NCBI RefSeq assembly: GCF_001894945.1
Contig: NZ_BCXE01000036.1
Span: 103,000 to 166,999, forward strand
Direction of reading: 5' to 3'
From: Rhodococcus ruber NBRC 15591
Lineage (GTDB): Bacteria > Actinomycetota > Actinomycetes > Mycobacteriales > Mycobacteriaceae
DNA: 64,000 bases
Part shown: positions 48,307 to 57,145 of the stretch, piece by piece
How positions within the stretch are numbered: the first letter of the stretch is position 1
Layout: each line of letters opens with the position of its first letter
The notes under the pieces: generated by a model
The model's database searches: none
What the model was told of the DNA's origin: nothing
What the model saw: only the letters and a program-made list of their open reading frames with translations
Made by a program: the position numbers and the translations under genes

Positions 48307-49812
48307 TCAGAGTGCGATGTTGACCGACTTGGTCTGGGTGTACTCCGCCAGGGCTCCCTCACCGAGTTCCCGCCCCCAGCCCGACTGCTTGTAGCCCCCG
48401 AAGGGCAGTGCGGTGTCGAACGCGTTGTGGCAGTTGATCCAGACCGTGCCCGCCTTGATCTCGGCGGCGACCTCGTGCGCCCGGGAGACGTCCCGCGTCC
48501 AGACGCTCGCCGCGAGACCGTAGGGCGTGTCGTTGGCGGCGGCGCGAACCCCCTCCTCCCGGTTGAAGGGCACTGCGACGGCGACCGGGCCGAAGATCTC
48601 CTCCCGGTACACGCCGAAGTCGCTGCGCACGTCGACCAGCAGCGTCGGCTCGACGTAGAAGCCGCTGTCGCCGTGGCGCTTTCCTCCGGACAGGGCACGC
48701 GCCCCGTCCTCGAGTCCGGCGTCGATGTAGCCGGTGACCTTGCCGAGTTGTTCCGCCGAGATCAGCGGCCCGATGTCACTCGTCGGATCGAGTCCCGGAC
48801 CGATCTTCTGCGACTTCGCGAATTCGGCTACGCCCTGCGTGAATTCGTCGAAGATTCGGTCCTCCACCAACAGCCGCGTACCGGCGGTGCACGCCTGCCC
48901 GTGGTTGAACAGGAAGCCACTCGCCACGCCCGGGATCGCGGCCTCGAGGTCGGCGTCCGAGAAGACGACCTGCGGGCTCTTGCCACCGAGTTCGAGCGAG
49001 ACCTTCTTCAGGTTCCCGGCGGCGGCACTCACGATCTTCTTGCCGACCTCGGTCGAGCCGGTGAAGGCGACCTTGTCGACGTCGTCGTGGGCCGACAGGG
49101 CCGCACCCGCGTCCCCGAAGCCGGTGACCACGTTGACGACGCCGTCGGGCACCCCGGCCTCGGTGGCGACCTCGGCGAGCAGCAGCGCGGTGAGCGGGGT
49201 CTGCTCCGCGGGCTTGAGCACCAGAGTGTTCGCACACGCCAGCGCGGGGGCGAGCTTGAAGGCGGCCATCACCAGCGGGAAGTTCCACGGCACGATCTGG
49301 GCGCACACACCCACCGGCTCGCGGCTGGTGAACGCGTGGAAACGAGCACCCGGGGCCCACGGAACCGACACCGGGACGGTGCGTCCCTCGATCTTGGTCG
49401 CCCAGCCGGCGTAGTAGAAGAAGATCTCGGCCGCCCAGGTGACGTCGACCGCCTTCGCGACGACCACCGATTTGCCGTTGTCCAGGGACTCGAGCTGGGC
49501 GAACTGGTCCGCCCGGGCCAGGATGCCCTCGCCGATCCGCCACAGGACGCGCTGACGCTCGGCCGGGGTCAGGCGCCGCCACGGCCCCTCCTCGAACGCC
49601 CGGCGGGCGGCGGCCACGGCGCGGTCGACGTCCTCCGCGCTGCCGTGCGGCACCGTGGTCAGCACCTGCCCCGTCGCGGGATCGACCGTGTCGAACCGCC
49701 GGCCCGACGCCGACTCCACCCACCGGCCGCCGATCAGCATCTGCTTCGGCGACGAGAGGAACTCGGCCACCTCCGGAAGCAGAGCGGTGGCGGATTGCGC
49801 AACTGCAGTCAT
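48307..49812 (-). CDS. Aldehyde dehydrogenase (phenylacetaldehyde dehydrogenase-like)
   Basis: 501-residue NAD+-dependent enzyme. Motifs are VPWNFPLVMAAFKLAPAL, the Glu loop VSLELGGKSPQVVFSDADL, and the catalytic Cys in NHGQACTAGTRLLVE. The C-terminal LPFGGYKQSGWGRELGEGAL is typical of class 1/2 and phenylacetaldehyde dehydrogenases. It would oxidise the aldehyde made by the amine oxidase. ATG at 49812 begins a gene divergent from the second APC permease. Confidence 0.92.
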   Translation of the reverse strand: MTAVAQSATALLPEVAEFLSSPKQMLIGGRWVESASGRRFDTVDPATGQVLTTVPHGSAEDVDRAVAAARRAFEEGPWRRLTPAERQRVLWRIGEGILARADQFAQLESLDNGKSVVVAKAVDVTWAAEIFFYYAGWATKIEGRTVPVSVPWAPGARFHAFTSREPVGVCAQIVPWNFPLVMAAFKLAPALACANTLVLKPAEQTPLTALLLAEVATEAGVPDGVVNVVTGFGDAGAALSAHDDVDKVAFTGSTEVGKKIVSAAAGNLKKVSLELGGKSPQVVFSDADLEAAIPGVASGFLFNHGQACTAGTRLLVEDRIFDEFTQGVAEFAKSQKIGPGLDPTSDIGPLISAEQLGKVTGYIDAGLEDGARALSGGKRHGDSGFYVEPTLLVDVRSDFGVYREEIFGPVAVAVPFNREEGVRAAANDTPYGLAASVWTRDVSRAHEVAAEIKAGTVWINCHNAFDTALPFGGYKQSGWGRELGEGALAEYTQTKSVNIAL

Positions 49813-50222
49813 GATGTCTCCGACTCTGAGGAAAGATGAAAAAGACTCGGGCACAGTGGTTTCGATTCCGATACGCCGGCTTCCGGCGCTGTGACCCGAA
49901 CCCACGATAACCACACGATGTGGCGCGAGTCACCCCCGATTCCGGATGGAAATTGCGGGCTGTCCGATTCTCATTCGGCTGGGGCCCAGACCGTTTCCCG
50001 ATTCTCGTTCGACTTCTCGTCGGCGCCCCAGGTGACGGTCGTGCGCGCACCGCCCGCCCCGCTCGAGCGCACGTCCGGCGGGACCGGCATTCTCATTCGA
50101 GTGACCGAAAATTGATGTGCGATGGGTGCAGCGCGCTGCGTGCCTGCGCTACCGTGCACCCCACGGGATCGTCCGGCGGCCGACGCTCGACGTCCCCTGG
50201 CGAGTGTGGAAGCAGGTGCAAG
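49813..50222. promoter_or_regulatory. 410-base divergent promoter region with three TTCTCRTTCG copies
   Basis: No gene is supported here. TTCTCATTCG occurs at 49968-49977 and 50090-50099, and TTCTCGTTCG at 50002-50011, all on the + strand. A partial copy (TTCTCGTCGG) lies at 50013-50022. The region separates the leftward aldehyde dehydrogenase from the rightward permease-IclR operon, so it probably carries both promoters and the sites of the locus regulator. Confidence 0.65.
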
Positions 50223-51680
50223 GTGTCCGGTACACCACAGATCAGAGGGACTTCGCCGGTGGCGGGCCTCGAGCGCGGACGCCTGACGTTCGTCGAGGTA
50301 CTGGCCCAGTCCGTCTCGGCCGTCGCCCCCTCGGCGGTGATGGTCACCCTGCCGGCTCTCGTCATCCCCGAAGCCGGGCGCGCCGCGATCCCGGTGTTCG
50401 TCACGGCGGCGGTCCTGATGGCGGCCGTCGGCTACTGCATCGGACAGTTCGCCGCCCGCATGGTCGCGGTCAGCGGCCTGTACAGCTACACGGTGAAGGG
50501 GCTCGGTCCCCGCGTCGGCTTCGCCGGGGGATGGTCGCTGCTGATCGGCTACGCGGCCGCCGCCATGGCCAGCACGGTGGGTGCGGCGAGCTATCTGGCG
50601 TCGTTGCTCGAACGGGTCGGGTTGTCCGCCGGAGCGCCGACGAGCGCGGTGCTCGCCGGAATCGTCGGGGTGGTCGCACTGCTGCTGATGGTGCGCGGCG
50701 TCCAGCTCTCCGCCCGGATCATGCTGGGGGTCGAGGCATTCGCCATCGTCGCCGCCTCGGCCGTCCTGGTGATCGCGTTCGTCGTGGCTGTCCGGGACGG
50801 CGCGTCCCCCTCGGCGCCGAGCGGGACCGGTTCGGATTCCGCGATCGGTTTCGCGCTGCTGCTGGCGATCACCTCGTTCGTCGGTTTCGAGAGCGCCGGA
50901 ACGGTGGCCCGCGAGGCCCACCACCCGCTGATCAGCGTGCCGCGCGCGATCCGGTGGACGCCGATCGTGCTCGCGGCGCTCTACGTGTTCGCCGCAGCGA
51001 TGCAGTCGCCCGAGTCCGCGAGGGAAGGTGTCGGCTCCCTGCGGATCGTGCTCACCCTCCCGGACACCGCCGGCAGTGGCTCGGCGGTGCTGGCGGTCGT
51101 GATGGAACTCGGGATCACCGCGTCGTGGTTCGCATGCGTCATGGGTTCCACCACCGCGCTGTCGCGCACACTGTTCGCGATGGGCCGGGAGGGTGTCGCC
51201 CCGGCGATCGTCGGCCGGGCCCACGCCCGGTTCCGCACGCCGCACGTCGCCCTGATCGTCGCGATGCCTGTCGTCGTGGTCGTGCCCGTGGTGTTTCTGA
51301 TCGCGACGGGCTCGACCCGGGACGTCCTGATCGGGTTGCTGGCCCTCTCGGCGCACGGGTACGTCCTCGCCTACATCCTCGTCTGTGTCGCTACGCCCGC
51401 ATTCCTGCACCGGATCGGCGAGCTGACCCGTATGCCGCTGATCGTCGGCGTGCTCACCGCTGCCTGCCTGGTGGCGCTGATCGTGTGGGCTGCCGCGTCG
51501 AGGCTCTACGTGGCGGGCGCGATGACCGCCGTGTACGCGGTCCTGATGCTCCTCGGGGGTGTGCTGCTCGCGGTGCGGGTGCGCCGGGACCCGGGCGTCG
51601 CGGATCGGATAGGCGTCTACGACGAGACCGTGGCCGACGATCTGCTCGGCCGGCACCGCCCGTGGCAGGTGCGGCGGTGA
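50223..51680 (+). CDS. APC-family permease, second copy in the amine locus
   Basis: 485 residues, about 12 helices. Conserved APC segments are VSGLYSYTVKGLGPRVGFAG and TSFVGFESAGTVAREAHHPL. GTG at 50223 is the chosen start; a GTG at 50259 with GAGGGA upstream is possible, and longer versions read as non-coding. The stop overlaps the IclR start (GTGA). It may import the amine, an amide precursor or a related acid. It is only distantly similar to the first permease. Confidence 0.85.
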   Translation: MSGTPQIRGTSPVAGLERGRLTFVEVLAQSVSAVAPSAVMVTLPALVIPEAGRAAIPVFVTAAVLMAAVGYCIGQFAARMVAVSGLYSYTVKGLGPRVGFAGGWSLLIGYAAAAMASTVGAASYLASLLERVGLSAGAPTSAVLAGIVGVVALLLMVRGVQLSARIMLGVEAFAIVAASAVLVIAFVVAVRDGASPSAPSGTGSDSAIGFALLLAITSFVGFESAGTVAREAHHPLISVPRAIRWTPIVLAALYVFAAAMQSPESAREGVGSLRIVLTLPDTAGSGSAVLAVVMELGITASWFACVMGSTTALSRTLFAMGREGVAPAIVGRAHARFRTPHVALIVAMPVVVVVPVVFLIATGSTRDVLIGLLALSAHGYVLAYILVCVATPAFLHRIGELTRMPLIVGVLTAACLVALIVWAAASRLYVAGAMTAVYAVLMLLGGVLLAVRVRRDPGVADRIGVYDETVADDLLGRHRPWQVRR

Positions 51681-52432
51681 GCCCCGTCGACGGAACCCTG
51701 TCGGGACGTCAGCCGAAGGCCGTGATCAGCGCCCTGCGCGTCCTCGAGGAAGTGGCCCGGGCGGGCCCCGGCGTCACGGCCAAGGACATCGCAGCGCACC
51801 TGTCCCTGCCGCCGGCGACGACCTATCGGCTCCTGAACCTGCTCGCCGGGGAAGGCTACGTCGTCCGGCTGCCCGATCTGTCCGGCTTCGCTCTGGGGCG
51901 CAAGATCGGCGTACTCGTCGACGCGGCCGTCGTCCCGACGGTCTGCACGGCCGCCCGCACCCTGCTGACCGAGCTTCGGCTGACCGTCCGCTTCGGCGTC
52001 CACCTGTACTACTACACCGACACGACGCTCCGCCTCGCCGACGCCGACCCCGAATATCCGCCCCGCACGGACGAGGCTGTCCTCACGCGGCATCTCCATG
52101 CGAGCGCCGTCGGCAAGCTCCTGCTCGCCGAGAAGAACGACCTCGACGCCGTCCTCCCCCGGTGGGACCTCCGCGCCCTCACCGGTCGCACGATCGTCGT
52201 GCGCAGCGACCTGCTCCGTCACCTCGCGGAGATCCGCGACCGGGGCTTCGCCACCCAGCTCGGCGAACTGCGCGACGACTGCGCGTGCCTCGCCGTCCCC
52301 GTCCGGTCCGCCGCCGGCACCCTGGTCGCGGGTCTGGTCCTGTCCGGCAGCATCGACCACCAGCATCTGATGACGCGTCATCTCGAGTCGCTCCGCGAGC
52401 ACGCGCGGCAACTCGCGCCCCTGCTCACCTGA
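51677..52432 (+). CDS. IclR-family transcriptional regulator
   Basis: 251 residues. N-terminal winged HTH (about 12-70: AVISALRVLEEVARAGPGVT and LPPATTYRLLNLLAGEGYVV) and the C-terminal IclR effector domain with the ASAVGKLLLAE motif and LAVPVRSAAGTLVAGLVLSG. It is co-translated with the second permease through a GTGA overlap. It is the best candidate for the TTCTCRTTYG sites in the locus. Confidence 0.9.
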   Translation: MSPVDGTLSGRQPKAVISALRVLEEVARAGPGVTAKDIAAHLSLPPATTYRLLNLLAGEGYVVRLPDLSGFALGRKIGVLVDAAVVPTVCTAARTLLTELRLTVRFGVHLYYYTDTTLRLADADPEYPPRTDEAVLTRHLHASAVGKLLLAEKNDLDAVLPRWDLRALTGRTIVVRSDLLRHLAEIRDRGFATQLGELRDDCACLAVPVRSAAGTLVAGLVLSGSIDHQHLMTRHLESLREHARQLAPLLT

Positions 52433-52442
52433 GGGGGCGCGA

Positions 52443-52460
52443 CGAGCCCGCCCCGGCTCG
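52443..52460. terminator. Short hairpin between convergent IclR and LuxR genes
   Basis: CGAGCC (52443-52448) and GGCTCG (52455-52460) form a six-base stem with a CGCCCC loop in the 38-base gap between two converging stops. It is short and lacks a T-run, so the call is weak. Confidence 0.35.
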
Positions 52461-52470
52461 GAACGGACTG

Positions 52471-53184
52471 CTACGTGGACTGTGCCCACGCATCCCGGTT
52501 CGACACCAGGCCGAGCCGAACCGCCCGGACCACCGCGCCGACCCGGTTGGGGGCATTCAGTTTTCGCAGCAGGTGCTCCACATGAGTGTTGACCGTGCTG
52601 CGCGAGAGCTGCATCTGCTGCGCGATCTCACGGTTGGACAGGCCGGCGATCACGAGTTCGAGAACCTCGTGTTCCCGTGGCGTGAGGGCGACCGCTTCCT
52701 GCCGCGTCAGCGTGTCCACCGACCAGGCGGCGTACTCCCGGGCGTCGCTCAGCGTCGTCTTGACCCCGGTGGGCACCGAATCACGTGTCACACTGACGTG
52801 CAGCGCTCCCACTGCGACCCCGGTGGGCGACGTCAGGACGATAGAGGTGCCTTCGGAGAATCCGGCGGGAGCGAACACTTCGCGCACCGAGTAGGTCTCG
52901 CGATACGACGGGATGTCGCGCCAGGTCAGCACCGCGGAGGGCTCGGCCCGAACCGCCTGCATGCCCGGATCCCTGTCGACGAAGTCGGTGACCAGGTAGT
53001 CCAGGGTGCGGTCGTCGTATCCACGGCTGGCGACCACCGCATGCCGGCCGCCGGCGACGCGGGTCACGGCAGCCGCCGCGCACCCGAGCTGATCCGTCAT
53101 GTACCGGGTGAGCCCGGTCATGCGATCGACGGCGTTCTCTCCCAGCAACACCGAGACCAGTCCACTGAACACGGGTACGACCAT
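52471..53184 (-). CDS. LuxR-family regulator with GAF-like sensor domain
   Basis: 237 residues. The N-terminal domain (about 20-155) looks like a GAF fold with possible ligand pocket (GFSEGTSIVLTSPTGVAVGA). The C-terminal HTH begins LTPREHEVLELVIAGLSNRE and continues IAQQMQLSRSTVNTHVEHLL. There is no receiver domain. It lies downstream of the amidase gene and is probably co-transcribed. It may sense a substrate of the amide/amine pathway. Confidence 0.88.
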   Translation of the reverse strand: MVVPVFSGLVSVLLGENAVDRMTGLTRYMTDQLGCAAAAVTRVAGGRHAVVASRGYDDRTLDYLVTDFVDRDPGMQAVRAEPSAVLTWRDIPSYRETYSVREVFAPAGFSEGTSIVLTSPTGVAVGALHVSVTRDSVPTGVKTTLSDAREYAAWSVDTLTRQEAVALTPREHEVLELVIAGLSNREIAQQMQLSRSTVNTHVEHLLRKLNAPNRVGAVVRAVRLGLVSNRDAWAQST

Positions 53185-53276
53185 CGCTCGACGATAGTCG
53201 AATCCCGTGTCCAGCGGAGCCGAATCCTGTTATCGGACAGATACGTTCCGGTTCCCGCGGGCGCTCGCCCGCCCCG

Positions 53277-54692
53277 TCACAGTTCCGGGACCCGATCCGC
53301 CCAGGGGCGAGCGCGTTCGAAGTTCGCCGCTGCGCGCAGGACCGCGGCGTCGGCGTGCAGCCGTCCCGCGATCTGCAGGCCGACCGGACGTCCGTCCGAG
53401 GTGAATCCGGCAGGGACGGTGACGGCCGGGGTGCTCAGCATGTTGTACGGGTAGGTCATCAGCCAGCCGAGCAGTTGCGAGCGCAGCGACGCCCCCGCCA
53501 GCCGGTCGGGAGCGAACTGCCCCAGCGGATGGGCCGCTTCACACAAGGTGGGCGAGACCAGCAGGTCGTAGTTCTGCATGAACGCCGAGAACGTATCCCA
53601 CATCCGGCCACGGAACAGGTCTGCCCGCCCGACGTCGACACCCGTGAGACGCTCTCCCTCACGCATCAGTTCGACGAGATTGTCGTCCACCTGGCCCTGC
53701 CACTCGTCCCAGTCGAGCATGTCGTGTTCGGCCGCGAAGCCGGGAACCCAGATGCCGTGCCACATCGCTTCTTCCGGGTCTCCCCAGGCGGGGGTCGCCT
53801 CCTCGACCCGGGCTCCGAGGTCCTCGAACACCCGGACGGCCTCCGCGCAGATCGCCGCCACCTCCGGATCGACCGTCGCGAAGCCCAGGTCAGGGGACCA
53901 GGCGATGCGCCACCCGGCGATGTCCTTCCTCGTTTCGGCGACGTAGTCGGTGTCCGAGGCCGGCAGACTGAGCGGATCGGATTCGTCCGGGCCGGCAACG
54001 ACACCGAGCATGAGGGCGTTGTCCTCGACCGTGCGGGTGATCGGACCGTGGTAGGCCCAGTGGTAGAAGCGACCGGCCAGGATGGTCTGCGGCACCCGTC
54101 CGGTCGAGGGCTTGAGGCCGACCACGCCGCACAGCGACGCGGGAATGCGGACCGATCCCGCTCCGTCGCTGCCTTCGGCCAGCGGGCCGAGGCCGGCCGC
54201 GACGGCGGCGGCAGCGCCGCCGCTGGAACCTCCCGCGCTGTATCCGCGCTTCCACGGGTTGTGGGTGGGGCCGAACAGGTGGTTGTCCGTGCCGCCGTAG
54301 TAGCCGCTCTCCGGCGTGTTGGTCTTGCCCAGGTAGAGACCGCCGGCGGCCTTCAGCCGCCGGACGATCACCGCGTCGTGGTCGGCGATGCTGTCCTTCA
54401 TGGGCACCATGCCGAACGTCAGGGGCCGCCCCGCCACGGCCGTCAGGTCCTTGATCGTGAAGGGCACTCCGTGCAGGGGGCCGACGGATTCGCCGCCGCC
54501 GAGCTTCTCGTCCAGGGCGCGCGCGTCGGACAGGACCTGTTCGCGATCGAAGTCGACGATTGCGTTGATCGTCGGGTTGACGCTCTCCACACGCCCCACG
54601 AAGTGCTCCGCGACTTCGCTCGCGCTGATCTGTCCTCGGCGAACATCGTCCGCGAGTTCGGTTGCAGTGAGCCAGGAAAGATTGTCGGTCAT
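53277..54692 (-). CDS. Amidase signature family hydrolase
   Basis: 471 residues. The Ser-cisSer-Lys triad is in place: Lys in VPFTIKDLTAV, and both Ser in the YSAGGSSGGAAAAVAAGLGP loop with the following GSVRIPASLCGVVGLKPS. It hydrolyses amides to acid and ammonia; the substrate range cannot be read. ATG at 54692. Its position beside the amine locus could mean that amides feed the same pathway. Confidence 0.92.
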   Translation of the reverse strand: MTDNLSWLTATELADDVRRGQISASEVAEHFVGRVESVNPTINAIVDFDREQVLSDARALDEKLGGGESVGPLHGVPFTIKDLTAVAGRPLTFGMVPMKDSIADHDAVIVRRLKAAGGLYLGKTNTPESGYYGGTDNHLFGPTHNPWKRGYSAGGSSGGAAAAVAAGLGPLAEGSDGAGSVRIPASLCGVVGLKPSTGRVPQTILAGRFYHWAYHGPITRTVEDNALMLGVVAGPDESDPLSLPASDTDYVAETRKDIAGWRIAWSPDLGFATVDPEVAAICAEAVRVFEDLGARVEEATPAWGDPEEAMWHGIWVPGFAAEHDMLDWDEWQGQVDDNLVELMREGERLTGVDVGRADLFRGRMWDTFSAFMQNYDLLVSPTLCEAAHPLGQFAPDRLAGASLRSQLLGWLMTYPYNMLSTPAVTVPAGFTSDGRPVGLQIAGRLHADAAVLRAAANFERARPWADRVPEL

Positions 54693-54848
54693 GGTCGTCT
54701 CCGTGATTCGGTCCGGTCGAGGTGGCTCGACCATAGGAATCCGGCGATCCCGCCGACAATCGGTCAACTTACCGATCTTTCGGACCGGCCGGTGCGCCCT
54801 ACCGTCCCGGACGCCGCGGCGTCGGTGCGGCGACGGACCGGGACACGA

Positions 54849-57071
54849 TCATTCGCTGATCTTCTTCGCTCCCAGGATGTCCTGCAGCAACTCGATCGCC
54901 ACGTCCTCCGGTTCGCGCCGCGTCGACGGGTCGACCGGGGTGGCGGCCTCGGCGAACATCTCCTCCTCGTCCTCGGCGGTGACGTCGGCGGGGCTGATCC
55001 GCGGAGGCTCGTAGCCGGGCTCGGGGCCGGGGTCGTCCGGGTAGTCCGGCGCCTCGGGCGGTGGGATGTCGTCGGCCTCGGGACGCGGCGGAGCGGGGGT
55101 GGCGGCCGGAGACGCCCCGCCCGGCTGCGGGGCGGGCTGGGCCTGCCGCGCCTGGCTGGGCCGGGAGAACCGCGGCTGACCGGAGGGGCGCGACGCCGAC
55201 TGGGCCGCGGCCGGTTTCGCAGCGGTGGGGGGTGTCGCAGCGCCCTGGACGCAGGTCACCTCGAAGTCCACCCCGAACACCGCCCGCAGGGCGTCCGCGA
55301 TCACCGCGGCGTTGCGCGGTTCGACGAGCCGTTTGACCAGCGGAGCGGAATCGTGGCCGAGGACGATGCGGCCCGCGTCCACGCTGCGGACCGTGGCACC
55401 GGACAGCATGACCTCGACGGTGCGGCTGCGCTCGCGGACCTTGCTGCGGACCTCGGACCACACCGCGCGGACGGCGGCGGCGTCGGGTCCGGCGGCCGCG
55501 GCGGGCGCCGGCGCGGGCTGCGGTCCGGGTTCCGGCTCGGTCGGTTCCGGTTCCCGCACGACGGGGCGAGGCGCAGGCTCCGGTTCCCGCACGGGCTCCC
55601 GTACGACGGGCCGTGGTGCCGGCTCCGGTTCACGTGCCGGCGCGGCGGCAACCGACGGTGTTTCCGACGGTGGCGCCGGGACCGGCTCGGCCGCGGGCTC
55701 GACGACGGGTGCGGGCTCGACGACGGGTGCGGGCTCGACGACGGGTGCGGGCTCGACGACGGGTGCGGCCGGTGCTGCCCGCCGCTGGGAGGGACGCTGG
55801 AACCTGGCGGCCGGCTCGTCGGGCGCGATCGGCGCGGGCGCGGCCGGGACCGGCGGGACGGCCCGCGGCGCGACGCTCGGCGGCGCAGTGCCCGGCGGAA
55901 CGGCGCCCGGCGGCGCTGCCGCGATCCCGCTTTCGAGACGCTCGAGACGTTGCAGGACAGCCGATTCCGAATCGGACGCGGCCGGCAGCAGCATCCGCGC
56001 GCACATCACCTCGAGAAGCAGGCGCGGCGCCGTGGCCCCGCGCATCTCGCCGAGGCCGGAGTGCACGATCTCCGCGTACCGGGTCAGGGTGGCGGGACCG
56101 ATCCGGTCGGCTTCCTCCCGCATCCGCTCGAGCACGTCACCGGGCGCGTCGACGAGACCGCGCTCGGCGGCGTCGGGCACCGACCGCATCAGGATGAGGT
56201 CACGGAGCCGCTCGAGCAGGTCGACCGCGAACCGTCGTGGGTCGTGGCCGGCGTCCATCACCTTCTCGACGGTTCCGAACAGTCCCGCCCCGTCGCCGGC
56301 GGCGAGGGCGTCCACGGCCTCGTCGATGAGGGCGACGTCGGTGACCCCGAGCAGCGCGAGTGCCCGGCTGTAGGTCACGCCCTCCTCGCCGGCGCCGGCG
56401 AGGAGCTGGTCCATCACGGACAGCGAGTCGCGCGGCGAGCCCCCGCCCGCACGGATCACCAGCGGGTAGACGGCATCCTCGACCGGCACGTTCTCCTGCG
56501 TGCAGATCTTCTCGAGCAGCCCGCGCATGACCGGGGGCGGCAGCAAGCGGAACGGATAGTGGTGGGTGCGCGAGCGGATCGTCGGCAGCACCTTCTCCGG
56601 TTCGGTCGTGGCGAACACGAAGATCAGGTGCTCCGGTGGCTCCTCGACGATCTTGAGCAGGGCGTTGAAGCCCTGCGTGGTGACCATGTGGGCCTCGTCG
56701 ACGATGAAGATGCGGTACCGCGACTCGGCCGGCGCGTAGAAGGCGCGGTCGCGCAGTTCGCGGGTGTCGTCGACGCCGCCGTGGCTCGCGGCGTCGAGTT
56801 CGATGACGTCGAGGTTGCCGCCACCGCCGGGACCGAGCGCCACGCAGGACCGGCACGTCCCGCACGGCGCCGACGTCGGACCCTCCGCGCAGTTCAGCGA
56901 GCGCGCCAGAATCCGGGCCGAGGAGGTCTTGCCGCAGCCGCGGGGGCCCGAGAACAGATACGCGTGATTGATGCGACCGGCGTCGAGGGCGATGCTCAGG
57001 GGCTCGGTGACGTGCTCCTGACCCACCACCTCGGCAAAGGTCGCCGGTCGGTACTTACGGTAGAGGGCCAC
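54849..57071 (-). CDS. dnaX: DNA polymerase III subunit gamma/tau
   Basis: 740 residues; clamp-loader ATPase. Domain I-II has Walker A (GPRGCGKTS, about 42-50), a zinc site (Cys 61, 70, 73, 76), DEAH-type Walker B (FIVDEAH) and the sensor TTEPEKVLPTIRSR. Domain III follows. The C-terminal half is Pro/Ala/Glu-rich with a folded patch (VWSEVRSKVRERSRTVEVML) as in mycobacterial DnaX. GTG at 57071 is the start. No programmed-frameshift signal was recognised. Confidence 0.96.
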   Translation of the reverse strand: MALYRKYRPATFAEVVGQEHVTEPLSIALDAGRINHAYLFSGPRGCGKTSSARILARSLNCAEGPTSAPCGTCRSCVALGPGGGGNLDVIELDAASHGGVDDTRELRDRAFYAPAESRYRIFIVDEAHMVTTQGFNALLKIVEEPPEHLIFVFATTEPEKVLPTIRSRTHHYPFRLLPPPVMRGLLEKICTQENVPVEDAVYPLVIRAGGGSPRDSLSVMDQLLAGAGEEGVTYSRALALLGVTDVALIDEAVDALAAGDGAGLFGTVEKVMDAGHDPRRFAVDLLERLRDLILMRSVPDAAERGLVDAPGDVLERMREEADRIGPATLTRYAEIVHSGLGEMRGATAPRLLLEVMCARMLLPAASDSESAVLQRLERLESGIAAAPPGAVPPGTAPPSVAPRAVPPVPAAPAPIAPDEPAARFQRPSQRRAAPAAPVVEPAPVVEPAPVVEPAPVVEPAAEPVPAPPSETPSVAAAPAREPEPAPRPVVREPVREPEPAPRPVVREPEPTEPEPGPQPAPAPAAAAGPDAAAVRAVWSEVRSKVRERSRTVEVMLSGATVRSVDAGRIVLGHDSAPLVKRLVEPRNAAVIADALRAVFGVDFEVTCVQGAATPPTAAKPAAAQSASRPSGQPRFSRPSQARQAQPAPQPGGASPAATPAPPRPEADDIPPPEAPDYPDDPGPEPGYEPPRISPADVTAEDEEEMFAEAATPVDPSTRREPEDVAIELLQDILGAKKISE
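55701..55768 (-). repeat. 18-bp tandem repeat inside dnaX, four copies
   Basis: The unit GACGACGGGTGCGGGCTC repeats at 55701, 55719, 55737 and 55755 (the last copy partial). On the coding strand it yields four PAPVVE repeats in the proline-rich linker. Exact repetition suggests recent slippage expansion, so copy number may differ between strains. Confidence 0.85.
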
Positions 57072-57145
57072 GCGCCGAGACTACCGGCGCCGACCGACAG
57101 ACCGGCCGCGTGGTTGCGACGAAGCGATGCGGGTATCCGACGGCC

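Noticed and set aside
46681..49839. Rightward open frame of 1052 codons
   Set aside because: Antisense to the APC permease and aldehyde dehydrogenase genes, with no recognisable domain.
57072..57145. SRP RNA or tRNA gene next to dnaX
   Set aside because: Such genes occur near dnaX in some bacteria, but only 74 bases are available and no SRP tetraloop motif or tRNA T-loop was found.
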